17,572 nucleotides of DNA from Hymenopellis radicata (taxonomy: Eukaryota > Basidiomycota > Agaricomycetes > Agaricales > Physalacriaceae), in assembly GCA_015501595.1 (NCBI GenBank), contig JADNRX010000939.1, positions 1 to 17,572 on the forward strand, written 5' to 3'. Within the stretch, counting starts at the first letter, position 1; the number at the start of each line of letters is the position of its first letter. Made by a program: the position numbers and the translations under genes. Positions 7,062 to 15,239 of this stretch are shown piece by piece. The notes below the pieces were generated by a model that was not told where the DNA came from, did no database searches, and worked only from the letters and a program-made list of their open reading frames with translations.

Positions 7062-7493
7062 TATCCTGGAGATGACTCAGAGTCGTCTCCTTGCATATCC
7101 ACGCTGACCTAGAGTCGAGCGCGGTGCCGAAATCGCCGACTTGAAGTTGAGCAACGCTGCCGTCGTCGCCGACTTACAGTCGAGCGACGGCGGTTGAGAG
7201 TAGTGGTGGCGGGAGATAGAGAGAGATACCCCGATCGCACACTTATGCATACATTCGGATCTCGGCCTGAGTCGCCAGATCTGATCAAATAGTTATATAT
7301 CGCTCATTTGGGCCATGCAAGGGCCCGTTTGACTCAGAAAAAATTGTAAATTCATGCAAAATTTCACCAAATGTTCCAACCGGCAATCGCAACCATCGGC
7401 AACTGGTTGCTTGCTAATTGGTCCAAAATCGGTTGCAGTCTGGTTGGGTCCGCCAGTCCTACCCGATCCTACCAACCGGACTTGTAAACTCTA
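7062..7493. mobile_element. Truncated copy of the hAT-like element (right part only)
   Basis: It aligns by eye with 2822-3307: same hairpin (7068-7090, one mismatch), same ATATCCACGCTGA and TCGGATCTCGGCC words, same GGGCCCGTTT block, and the same right end CCGGACTTGTAAACTCTA finishing at 7493. The left half with the other inverted repeat is missing, replaced by GACTCG-rich sequence, so no duplication pair can be read. Confidence 0.7.
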
Positions 7494-7637
7494 CACCCAA
7501 TTGCCCGAGGGATTGCCTGTCCACTCGATCTTGCACAGCTCGCCCCCCTTGAACACTCCCGCTGGGGCCCGTCGGCGTCACATTCCACCGGCCAATGTGG
7601 GGGGCAATCAGAGTAGTAGCAGTGGTAGATGATATTC
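7494..7637 (-). pseudogene. Possible coding relic next to the truncated element
   Basis: On the minus strand this gives open, compositionally protein-like stretches in two frames (PHIGRWNVTPTGPSGSV and VFKGGELCKIEWTGNPSGNW) that would join with a one-base shift. The element's right end cuts it off. No family can be assigned. Confidence 0.25.
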
Positions 7638-8018
7638 CTAGCCGTAATAAGATGTGTCGATTGATGTAAGCGTGCACGACGCCTTCAATTCCCCCACTAC
7701 ATTATCTATGTGCATCGTGACCCAGTCCTCAATCCACTTGAACCTGCAACCAAAGTGCTCACACGCATCGAAGTCTCCACTTGAGTCGACGTCCTTCTGG
7801 GCATGCTCCCAATCTTCGTCGTCGCATTCCTGTCGCGGCTCCTGATGTGGATCTGGAAAAAATTGGACAGGGGAACGAGAGCAGGAGCAGCGCCCCTGGG
7901 GCTGTGTGCTGTTGGCGGGCGCGGTGGTGCTCCTGTCGGCTGCAGCGAGTATCCAGCGGGTCGTCCAGGTCGTGTTGGGTGACCCGGGAGAGGTGAATTG
8001 ATCAAAGTTGTAGATGAC
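7638..8018 (-). CDS. Terminal exon of an unknown minus-strand gene
   Basis: An open frame of 127 codons runs from an acceptor-like CTGAACTAG|GTC at 8018 down to TAG at 7640-7638. It has no useful ATG of its own, so an upstream exon must supply the start. It begins VIYNFDQFTSPGSPNTTWTT, has two N-glycosylation sequons (NTT, NST), a Pro/Gln-rich middle, then an acidic, Cys-containing part (ECDDEDWEHAQKDV, DFDACEHFGCRFKWIEDW) and ends IDTSYYG. Six cysteines and sequons suggest a secreted or lumenal protein, but this is inference. Codon choice (GAC, GTC, TTC, AAG) looks coding. An overlapping frame (7706-8005) is also open but Pro/Arg-rich and less convincing. Confidence 0.4.
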   Translation of the reverse strand, partial: VIYNFDQFTSPGSPNTTWTTRWILAAADRSTTAPANSTQPQGRCSCSRSPVQFFPDPHQEPRQECDDEDWEHAQKDVDSSGDFDACEHFGCRFKWIEDWVTMHIDNVVGELKASCTLTSIDTSYYG

Positions 8019-8035
8019 CTAGTTCAGAGTAACCT

Positions 8036-8325
8036 GTGCAAAGGATGAGCGCGAACATGAGTAGAAAACAGGAGCATGACACACCTCGGGATCAGTGTAC
8101 TCAAATGTGCTGTCAGAGTTACGGCAAGCCGTCTTCATTTAGCATTCAGTGTCGAACGGAGCACCTTAAAATATGCTGCCTCATGAAGGGCTTGCATGTT
8201 CTTGGTGAAGGGCATCCATTAAAGACGGTCTACTACGGCAGGAACGGACAGATGAAGAATGTTGATGGCAACTGCCAGCGCACAACACGGATAAGTCTTG
8301 ACATTGAATGGCGACATACAGGGCT
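8036..8325. other. Unassigned stretch upstream of the minus-strand exon
   Basis: A 120-codon open frame on plus (8036-8398) has Cys-rich but unremarkable sequence and runs into repeat-derived DNA, so I do not call it a gene. An upstream exon for the minus-strand gene could lie here (for example minus-strand ATGTTCGCGCTC near 8060), but splice sites are ambiguous. Confidence 0.25.
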
Positions 8326-8440
8326 TACGCATCCTGAGCGAAAGTCATCTGAAAAGCTGAGCGGCCGCAATGAGCACGGAGACGGATCGCGGGTTTGACG
8401 GTAGTGGTAGGAGTGAGAGAGACGACACCTATAATGGCTG
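8326..8440. repeat. Third, degraded fragment of the hAT-like element interior
   Basis: GGGCTTACGCATCCTG matches 2812-2827. Downstream, GACGGTAGTGGTAGGAGTGA resembles the GAGAGTAGTGGTGGCGGGAG segment near 7197. Neither terminal repeat is present. Confidence 0.4.
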
Positions 8441-8696
8441 TTTGATAGTCGTTGTCGTGGTGTGTCTGTAAGATGGTATTCAATATCGGGATACTTGCGA
8501 CCCACTCCGTTCAGAGTTGTACTATAGATTACGATTAGATAACGATCTCCTTCCTTTTTTGATTACTTTTACTTATACTGATTACATTGGTACCTGTCGG
8601 AATACGCATGTAGAACAGGTGTCAATTTACTTCTTCTACTATCATCTTCGTTTTCGACGTCTAAGTCGACGCCGATTAACGACATTGGTTAAGTAC
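8441..8696. other. Unassigned AT-richer spacer
   Basis: No gene, terminal repeat or clear hairpin. A plus-strand open frame starting at 8517 reads through this and the following relic in a frame different from the one conserved between relic copies. Confidence 0.3.
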
Positions 8697-8863
8697 TGGA
8701 GTGGGCGAAGCTGTCGCAGACGGAATTGCACGTCGCGTGGTGGCAAGAGATGGAATTGCTACGCGACGGAACAGGAAATCTACACTACGAGCCCGGAAGG
8801 TGCTGCCAAACATGGCCAAACACCGCGTCGTCTGTGGGAATCCCGTCAGGATCCACCACTGCA
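8697..8863 (+). pseudogene. 167-bp coding-looking relic, copy 1
   Basis: Nearly the same sequence recurs at 10805-10970. The frame GAG TGG GCG AAG (8699) gives EWAKLSQTELHVAWWQEMEL followed by LRDGTGNLHYEPGRC. Between the two copies GCG/GCT, TCG/TCA and TAC/TAT differences are silent in this frame, which supports it as the ancestral one. The W-Q-E-x-E-L-L helix resembles tails of large fungal DNA transposases such as the KDZ type, but this is only an impression. Confidence 0.45.
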
Positions 8864-9088
8864 TGTGCCTCATCAAAAAAACACGCGGCGCCCTCGTTGC
8901 ACTGAAACAATTGGCGGGGACCAACCAAGCAAGTTGAGAACCTCGGGCAGTGTGAAGGTCTGAGATAAAAGACCCTGGTGTGAACCTGACTGTGGCAGCA
9001 TGGGTTTTGTGGCGTAGTTCGGTGTGGGCAGCAGCTACGACGTAGCTGGGTATATCTTGAGTGAAGGCAGGACTGTACGAGCTGGCAG
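8864..9088 (-). pseudogene. Possible minus-strand coding remnant beside the MITE
   Basis: Minus-strand frames here are open over about 75-110 codons (for example YVVAAAHTELRHKTHA). They could be a continuation of the decayed gene at 9519-10380 across the MITE, but the frame met after removing the MITE stops within about 20 codons. Weak. Confidence 0.2.
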
Positions 9089-9096
9089 AATTCGTC
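9089..9096. repeat. Left target-site duplication AATTCGTC
   Basis: Identical to 9511-9518; the pair directly brackets the MITE at 9097-9510. Confidence 0.85.
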
Positions 9097-9510
9097 GAGA
9101 GCATGCCACGAGTCTAAACCCGGGTCCGGCGGTCGAGTTGCGCGAGTTTGCATATTTGAAGTCCGGACTTGCGACTTGTCTCAAACTCGTGAGTCGCAGG
9201 TCTAAAACTCACGAGTTTGCGAGTTTTTGACGAGTTTTGAGCTATAACCCACTCATATCCCTTCAACTGAGGTCAAACTAGTGCAAACATCATCTCTATA
9301 GCCTATTGCAACTCTGTTGAATCATATTCATATGTATAAACATAGGTTATATGCATAATATTATATCTTAACTGACTACCGGAACCTGCGCAAGTACTTG
9401 CGGAATGCTCCAACCTCAAACCTGCGACTTGCGCAAACCTGGGTCGCGAGTCGCGAGTCGCAGGTTACCTGCGAGTTACCTGCGCCCGCCCAAACTCGTG
9501 TCACGCTCTA
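9097..9510. mobile_element. 414-bp hAT-like MITE, copy A
   Basis: Ends GAGAGCATGCCACGAGT and ACTCGTGTCACGCTCTA are inverted repeats with mismatches at the outermost base and two inner positions. Perfect 8-bp duplications AATTCGTC flank it. Inside, GC-rich CGAGT/ACTCG words at both ends surround an AT-rich core (about 9250-9370). It is nearly identical to 15240-15652 and has no coding capacity. Confidence 0.9.
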
Positions 9511-9518
9511 AATTCGTC
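9511..9518. repeat. Right target-site duplication AATTCGTC
   Basis: Exact partner of 9089-9096. Confidence 0.85.
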
Positions 9519-10380
9519 GACTGCGAGATCGTCTCTGAAGGCTCCCAAACGGATGCACGGTACCTGATCGCAGAATGGAGATGTCGCACGGCTGCCTAGG
9601 CAAGGCCAAAGGGAATGTCCGAATGATGGGGATGGATGAGGCATCGTCAGCCCAGTCAGTACGCGCTGCAAGATCCAGTGACGGAGGGGGGAGCTCAGAT
9701 GGAGGCGAGAGAGTCGGAGAATCAGTTGTAGTCGAAGCATCTAACTTGGTTGGTTCCCTGGGGCAAGCCTCGGTAGACACACCAATGTTGTTCGTTCAAA
9801 CTGGTATGCGGCAATGGAAGCCGTGACTATCAGCGCACCAGCGAGAGTTTTCTCCCGTTGGAGTAACCCTTCTCATACTATAGCGCTGCGAGAGGCTCGG
9901 CACCCGACTTCCGTATCTCATCTGCAGCTGCAGCCCGCCCCTCATGAATACCATTAGAGCGTCCAGCCTGATAACGCTTCGTCAGCTCTGTCTCCTGCTC
10001 GCGACTTGCAATGGCTCGCCCTTCTTCTAGGCCTAGCATGTATCCTCTCCCGCCTTTTGTTCACAAGGTCTCTGGCATGCTCACTCTCTCTCTTCCCCTC
10101 TTCTCTTCACCCTCTCTTCTTCCTTCCTCAAAACCATCCTTGAAACCTAAAGCGTGTTCCTCCTTAAGGTGCACCAAGTCATCCTGCAGAGTGCGATGGC
10201 GGTAGTGGGATACGACGAGACTGGTGCGGGACAAGAGCATAATTTGAATGCCTGATCCCAAAGGGAGCGCAGGGCTTGTGGTCGATGGTGATCCGGTGAA
10301 CGAATGAAATCAGCCAATGCTGCGTGGAAAGGATCCGACGATGGTGTTGCCTCCAATAATTCAAAAAACGAGGTGTACAT
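9519..10380 (-). pseudogene. Decayed gene with E/G/R-rich helical region
   Basis: From ATG at 10380 the minus strand reads MYTSFFELLEATPSSDPFHA and on to RSLWDQAF, then loses frame. One frame away it resumes as LKEEHALGFKDGFEEGRREG, a run of GxxxGxxE-G-R repeats predicted to be helical or coiled-coil. TGA follows at 10063-10061, then LGLEEGRAIASREQETELTK and GRSNGIHEGRAAAADEIRK, TAG at 9880-9878, and another shift to a small hydrophobic segment (ALIVTASIAAYQF). A Ser/Thr/Pro-rich tail (from about 9780) ends with DWADDASSIPIIRTFPLALP and an Arg-rich terminus. Two stops and at least two frame changes mean it is dead in this copy. The order (short globular start, E/G/R helix, hydrophobic patch, basic tail) is seen; the function is unknown. 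A MITE abuts its 3' end. Confidence 0.55.
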
Positions 10381-10743
10381 GGTGCTGTGGGAGCTACAGC
10401 TCGACCTGGTGATAAAAGAAATATGCGTAGGGCGTGCTGATAGTATGGCACGAAATGAGAGTGGAATGCTGCTGGTAGTGCGGGTGTGTATCGAGGTCGG
10501 AGCTGGGTCTAGTGGCGGTTAATGCTGACGGCGTCCTAATACTGGGACAATGCTGGGGCAGGTTCAAGTTGGGCAAGACTGTCAAATTCTGGGCGGATGA
10601 GGTCTAAACACTGAAGAAAGCGGCGCGGCGTAGAGGAGCGAACTGGGGCAGATAATCAGCGGTAGTCGCAGGCGAAAACTAGACGAGACAACGCAAACTG
10701 GCGCTATGAGCAGCCAGGTCAAAATTTTCCAAAGCAACGAGAG
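10381..10743. other. Upstream flank of the decayed gene; no separate gene
   Basis: Minus-strand frames (10394-10585 and 10179-10451) are open, but lack splice sites or composition that would make them convincing. An upstream exon of the decayed gene is possible. Confidence 0.25.
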
Positions 10744-10804
10744 ATGCCAAAAAAAGCTGTATTGACTGGGACAGGTGAGCTTGAATCACACCTCATCACC
10801 AGAA

Positions 10805-10970
10805 TGGAGTGGGCTAAGCTGTCACAGACGGAATCGCACGTCGCGTGGTGGCAAGAGATGGAATTGCTACGCGACGGAACAGGAAATCTACACTATGAGC
10901 CCGGAAGGTGCTGCCAAACACGGCCAAACACCGCATCTCTGTGGGGAATCCCGTCAGGATCACCACTGCA
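10805..10970 (+). pseudogene. 167-bp coding-looking relic, copy 2
   Basis: Partner of 8697-8863. GAG at 10807 opens EWAKLSQTESHVAWWQEMEL then LRDGTGNLHYEPGRCCQ. It lies inside an 83-codon frame that starts at ATG 10744. The start of similarity just before GAGTGG and its end at CACTGCA mark the shared block. Divergence is only a few percent. Confidence 0.45.
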
Positions 10971-11103
10971 GTACGTCGAGTACAACAGCAATTAACCCTA
11001 CAACAGGTTCTGAGCCTATACCAGTCGCGCTCTCCTTCCTATCCTTCCGTATGCGAACGCGTACACCTTTGGACTGCTCAGATTCCTGCGAGAATTAACC
11101 CGC

Positions 11104-11132
11104 GTAAGTCACCGTATCGTATGGTAACTTAC
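11104..11132. repeat. Small hairpin GTAAGTCACC / GGTAACTTAC
   Basis: Ten-base arms with one mismatch and a 9-base loop, in the upstream region of the gene at 11283. Confidence 0.5.
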
Positions 11133-11143
11133 AAAGGTGGACA

Positions 11144-11163
11144 TATTGGGAAATTTCCCAATA
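11144..11163. promoter_or_regulatory. Perfect 20-bp palindrome TATTGGGAAATTTCCCAATA
   Basis: Exact self-complementary sequence 119 bp before the start codon at 11283. It could be a binding site for a dimeric regulator; it is not in the coding region and no second copy was noticed in the window. Confidence 0.55.
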
Positions 11164-11224
11164 CAATCTGAGATCGTCTATTTCATTCGCCAAATCCATT
11201 CCCCTATACGCATCTCGAAAAGAA

Positions 11225-11282
11225 AACCCCCGACTTCCCTCTCCCATCCATCTTCCATTATCATTCATTTCACCTCCCAAAC
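11225..11282 (+). promoter_or_regulatory. Pyrimidine-rich leader before ATG 11283
   Basis: A C/T-dominated tract ending CACCTCCCAAACATG resembles fungal core promoter and leader sequence, with a favourable A at -3. Confidence 0.45.
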
Positions 11283-11728
11283 ATGTTCGGAAGAGATTCT
11301 GACTCCACTCGGCTCGTACGTCCAGGCATGGAGTACGGTTACGACAACTCCAATATGGCAGGCATTGAAGGAGACTACACGACTGAGAGACCCTTTGGGG
11401 CTCAACAGAGTCCGAGTTTTAGACCTCAGCCGTCGCCATTTGCGAGTACAAGACTATCAGGACCGAGGGTTCAGCAGGAACCAAGGGAAGGTCGCTTCAT
11501 CCTGGAAGAGGACTTAAAGGGCCAAGTCGATGTTACAGTAACGGAGTTACAGAAATTCCTACTGGACGCAGCGCAGAAGATTGACGAGAGGACCGAGCAG
11601 AGATGCTACATTATTGATCCCGACTCAGTGTTCGTGGATTTGCTCTGCTACAACAGTACGAACGACTTCGCGTTATCGCACGCTGCTTGGCAAGCTCTTC
11701 GGAGGCGTCTAGCGATGGGCCATTGGTA

Positions 11729-11981
11729 CTGTAGCGTTTCAACCATAACTTCGCGGCCTGTGACCCGATATGGTGCGAACTTACAGCGAACAGCTTTGCG
11801 ATCAGGCACAGAGGCGGGAATTACCCAATTGGACATGCCTGCCGTTAGGTGGGCCCGAGAATTTCCTTTTTGAGCGCAGTGACCCTGAAAATGCTGACCG
11901 TGATGCAATATCTAGTATGTATAGCTTCGCTTCATGAGGCTCCGTGATCCAATATGCGAATTAACGGTTGAAACGCTACAG
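11729..11981. mobile_element. 253-bp TA-flanked MITE (Tc1/mariner-like), copy 1
   Basis: Ends CTGTAGCGTTTCAACC and GGTTGAAACGCTACAG are perfect inverted repeats, bracketed by TA (11727-11728 and 11982-11983). It sits inside the coding region of the gene at 11283; element plus one TA is 255 bp, a multiple of three, but it brings a stop codon. Subterminal dyads resemble those of the copies at 14487 and 14811. Confidence 0.8.
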
Positions 11982-12150
11982 TACTTCCATAAATACATTG
12001 AACAATTCAAATGGGGTCTCAACTCCAATTCTCCTACGTCTACAAATCCTGACCTTTATCGTGACTTCAACTCCGCCAACTCTCCCTCGTCAAAGATACA
12101 GGCTTTGTATTCGAACATCCCTCATCATCAGGAACAACTCTCTTCTCCAG

Positions 12151-12199
12151 GTAGGAAATTGCTGGACACGAAACGATGGGCAGCTAATTCCGCCGCCAG
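12151..12199 (+). other. Spliceosomal intron (49 nt)
   Basis: CCAG|GTAGGA, branch GCTAATTCC, CCGCCAG|AA. Splicing joins two open reading frames that are otherwise out of register. Confidence 0.6.
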
Positions 12200-12723
12200 A
12201 AAAGTTTGTCTCTGAATTTCGACTAGACCCTTACGGACATCTCGCCAAGATGAAAGATAGAGGTGGAGCTATTCCGAAGAAGACCGGACTAGCACGAGAA
12301 GCCCCATCTTCGGGTTCAGACCTGTCACCAGCGAAAGGACAGGAAGGATACTCTCACGCTTTGTTATCTCCAAAAAGGCCCACCATCTCAGAGCCCGACA
12401 TCTCATCAGTCTACGTGACTGCGACTCTCTCTCCTCTCAAGAGGAGTCCAGCAAAGATGCCCGACACGAGTGAGAGATCAGTGAGATTCATTGATCCCTT
12501 TGAAACTGAAGATTCCAACGCCGAAGATTCTTTCCAGATTCGAGCCAAAGGAAAAGAGAAATCCAATTTGGACAAGCCAACCCCGTTACATTCGCCAATC
12601 TTACAAATGTTTCCGTCAATCAACACGAACAATCCTACCACTCCTTCTTACTCTTCCAATCCACCCTCCTACCCTGACCTCTCCTCAAATACGAATACGA
12701 ACACGAGCTGGACCAAGCCAGGC

Positions 12724-12764
12724 GTAAGCATGTTCGGAACGGTCCCCTCCTCATCCTCACTTAG
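12724..12764 (+). other. Probable short intron (41 nt)
   Basis: GGC|GTAAGC ... CTCACTTAG|CCT. It removes an in-frame shift between complete codons; the short length keeps confidence moderate. Confidence 0.45.
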
Positions 12765-13082
12765 CCTGCGCCTAGTCCATTTGGAACAATGAACATCCCT
12801 CCTTTTAAACCGATTGCTACCTCCACCCCGAGTCGTCGAAGCCAAGTTCTTTCTCCAACCTTGCTGGTACGAGCGGTGATGTGCAGTGCAGAAATACACC
12901 ACAGAAATACACACAACCAACACACAAACACAAAACAAAACAAACACTCGGGACTTCTGAAGTCCCTAATGAACAAGTACAAGGATCCGACCTTATCACT
13001 CGTAACGAATTACAACCTTAGTCAAGATCTGGTGACTCAAGGAGGTTCCAAACGGAGGGGTGTGATGTACTTCCTGTACTAA

Positions 13083-13878
13083 CACAAGTGCAAGTTCGAG
13101 GGAGCTAGGGGTTCTTAACTTATGGGATTCCGGGGAAGTGGAAGTTCCCGTGGTCTTAGCCGAATGAGGTGACACTCAAGTACACTGAGTCTCGAGGACT
13201 AACCGGTTGACTAATCTCGTGTATTCACTCTTTTAACTCAACAGAGTATAGGGACCAAGATCGCCTTTGGGTACGTAAAGATCCGCGGGGCTTGGGTACA
13301 CTAAGTTGGTCTAAACTAACCACAGGTGCCTGTCTTCTTATATGAATCCGAAGCAGTTGCAAGCGCGGTGACTTCAAGGGTTCTTAAGTTACCTTGTCCA
13401 CAGCTCTTGTTTCTGTCGTTTAAACTCCGTCTCGGGACAGAGGGACTTTCACAAGTGCTATTCGCAAAGTTCCCGAGTACTAACTCAAAGATCACCAAGT
13501 AAAACTGTTACTGGTTCACGGGGTTCTGATCGGTTGATAAACTTAAACCGGGTGGAAGCAATGGTTTCCGAGTCAAAGATACACTGGTATTTCACTTATG
13601 CTGTATACGCGGGTGCAAATTAACTACTGACTACGACGTTGTACAGGCCTTTATATACTACAATCCGGGACTATACGGGTATAAACTACTTACTCTTCGG
13701 GCCTATGGGACTATGTTATCGGGTGCACTGTATCCCGGATGACTCATTTCGCCTGCGGATTGCGTGCTTTGGGTGGTATTTGATATAACACCTTGTGCTC
13801 GCCGGGCTCAACTGGTAGGATGTTCCTTGTGGAATCCAGCTGGTCCGACTCGTCGTAGTGCTGTTACTGTTCTGGGTA
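13083..13878. other. Non-coding, probably transposon-derived sequence
   Basis: No open frame with coding character. It contains recurring words (GGGTTCTTAA, CCGGTTGA) and a TATA-like CTTTATATACTAC near 13650. It could be part of a decayed LTR-type element, but I could not find paired terminal repeats, a primer-binding site or any reverse-transcriptase motif. Confidence 0.3.
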
Positions 13879-14142
13879 CTGTTACCCTTTAATTCAATTC
13901 GTCAGGTCTTGTGACCTGTGACCACGCTGACGAAAAATTTATTTCGTCGCGGCGCCGGAGGTGCCGTGACCAGGAAAAAAAATTGGTCACTTCCACACGA
14001 TCTTGGGCCATTTTTGAGCAGATTTTTAGCCAGTTTGGGATTTTTTTTTCGTCAGATTCGCCGCGGGCCGTGACTTGTGTGACATTTCGTCAATCGAGGT
14101 CGCTTGTGACCTGTGACTGACGAATTGATTTAAAGGGTACAG
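13879..14142. mobile_element. 264-bp TA-flanked MITE, second subfamily
   Basis: Left CTGTTACCCTTTAATTCAAT and the right end, read in reverse, CTGTACCCTTTAAATCAATT form long inverted repeats continuing through TCGTCAG, with a one-base indel. TA flanks at 13877-13878 and 14143-14144. Both ends also carry GTGACCTGTGAC-type subterminal words. No coding capacity. Confidence 0.75.
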
Positions 14143-14486
14143 TACTAACTAAGTACCCTTGTACTTAGGTTCTGGTGAAAGGTCTGATTCGTAGCTTTCA
14201 AAGATACCCAACTTGTCAAGGGTGTCTCTGTGAACTACGCCACTATGGTGGTTTTACTGGTTGGTCTAGTCAAGGTGAGGGACTTGAATTGTTCCCGTTC
14301 CTGATTGTTCTGCATGGTTCTACATGGCTCGAAGTCTTATTTTAATTCCGGATCCATGTGGCGTACTGCGCCACTCGGATTTAACTGCAAGTCAGCCTTG
14401 ATTCCGGTGAGGTTTCCTGACTCATATTCAGGGACGATACGGGTCCGTAGAGATCCCGATACGTGGTACATGAGGGTTCATGGGTA
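14143..14486. other. Non-coding spacer between MITEs
   Basis: No gene is recognisable. Small dyads such as AAGTACCCTTGTACTT (about 14150-14165) occur. A plus-strand frame (14305-14541) runs into the next MITE and is not credible as a gene. Confidence 0.3.
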
Positions 14487-14728
14487 CTGTAGTGTTTCAA
14501 CCGTATATTCTCATATCGGGTCACAGAGCCTCACGAACTGAACCTATACATATTGCATTTGCATCACAGAGCCTCCTGGCCAGGCACAGGCATCCAAAAG
14601 TGGAAATTTCAGGTCCCGCTTGCAGCGGCCTGTCCAAATAAGGGAATTTAAGGGTCTACGAACCTATTTGCTGTAAGTTCACAGCATATCAGGTCACAAG
14701 CCACGAACCTATGGTTGAAACACTACAG
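14487..14728. mobile_element. 242-bp TA-flanked MITE, copy 2 of the 11729 family
   Basis: CTGTAGTGTTTCAACCGTA at the left and TATGGTTGAAACACTACAG at the right; TA at 14485-14486 and 14729-14730. The C-to-T change in the terminal repeat appears at both ends. It shares the interior word CCAAATAAGG with the copy at 14811. Confidence 0.8.
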
Positions 14729-14810
14729 TACACTTGGTTACACACTCTGAACAAACTTCTGACTTCTAGACTTGTCTTTGAGGTTTTGTCTTAAACACCT
14801 TATTTAAGTA

Positions 14811-15063
14811 CTGTACGGTTTCGACCGTAAATTCGCATAACGCGTCACGCGTGCCCGGGAACCGAACTTAGCTTAAATGATAATGCATCATGGAGCTCGA
14901 ATCCAGGGTCGGATCGCCCAAAACGGCAAAAATTTCGCTCCCACCTACAGCGGGACATCCAAATAAGGTAAGTCGGGGCTCCGTGCCTGGTTACGAACTT
15001 GTTTCCTGTAAGTTCGCGGCATAACGCATCACATGCCGCAAACTTACGGTCGAAACGGTATAG
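14811..15063. mobile_element. 253-bp TA-flanked MITE, copy 3 of the 11729 family
   Basis: CTGTACGGTTTCGACCGTAA at the left; TTACGGTCGAAACGGTATAG at the right; TA at 14809-14810 and 15064-15065. A 15-bp-arm hairpin lies near the right end (about 15008-15047; GTAAGTTCGCGGCAT paired with ATGCCGCAAACTTAC, one mismatch). Confidence 0.75.
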
Positions 15064-15065
15064 TA

Positions 15066-15231
15066 CTTATCTTTATGAAGCGCAATCGAGTCGAACTCGA
15101 GGCTCATCGGGTTGTAGCAACATACCCGGCCGCATTGAGTATTTGATATTCAGGTACGTTTTAAGGTTTCTGTAGAACGTTACAGGAAATGCCGGGTTTC
15201 GGTAATTCGGTCCGTAGGCACGTATTGGCCA
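15066..15231. other. Non-coding host sequence between two MITEs
   Basis: Only short by-product frames. A minus-strand frame of 84 codons (15073-15327) enters the MITE and is not supported. Confidence 0.3.
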
Positions 15232-15239
15232 CCTAGGAG
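15232..15239. repeat. Left target-site duplication CCTAGGAG
   Basis: Identical to 15653-15660. Confidence 0.9.

Larger units (their letters stand above)
11283..13082 (+). pseudogene. Spliced gene of unknown function interrupted by a MITE
   Basis: Starts MFGRDSDSTRLVRPGMEYGY, then a Pro/Ser/Gln-rich stretch and a more ordered part (LEEDLKGQVDVTVTELQKFL, IIDPDSVFVDLLCYN, HAAWQALRRRLAMGHW). At 11727 a TA-flanked MITE of 253 bp intervenes and adds TGA at 11871-11873. Dropping it with one TA restores the frame exactly (GHW|YFHKYIEQFKWG). Intron 12151-12199 (49 nt: GTAGGA, branch CTAAT, GCCAG) converts the frame so that SSP|EKFVSEFRLDPYGHL follows. A 41-nt intron (12724-12764: GTAAGC to TTAG) then leads to PAPSPFGTMNIPPFKPIA. 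The second half is Ser/Pro/Thr/Asn-rich and likely disordered. The predicted parent is about 484 residues with a stop at 13080-13082, but from about 12870 the reading (H/N/T/K-rich) may already be foreign sequence. No known domain, signal peptide or catalytic motif; a Gag-like identity was considered but not supported. Confidence 0.5.

Noticed and set aside
8036..8398. 120-codon plus-strand frame as a gene
   Set aside because: Its 3' third is transposon-derived (matches 2812-2827 and about 7197) and the rest has no recognisable features.
11283..13082. Gag protein of an LTR retrotransposon
   Set aside because: No zinc knuckle, protease or reverse transcriptase follows, and the gene contains spliceosomal introns, which is unusual for gag.
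13083..15231. A complete LTR retrotransposon or solo LTR
   Set aside because: A TATA-like word exists, but no paired direct repeats, TG...CA ends with duplication, primer-binding site or polymerase motif could be found.
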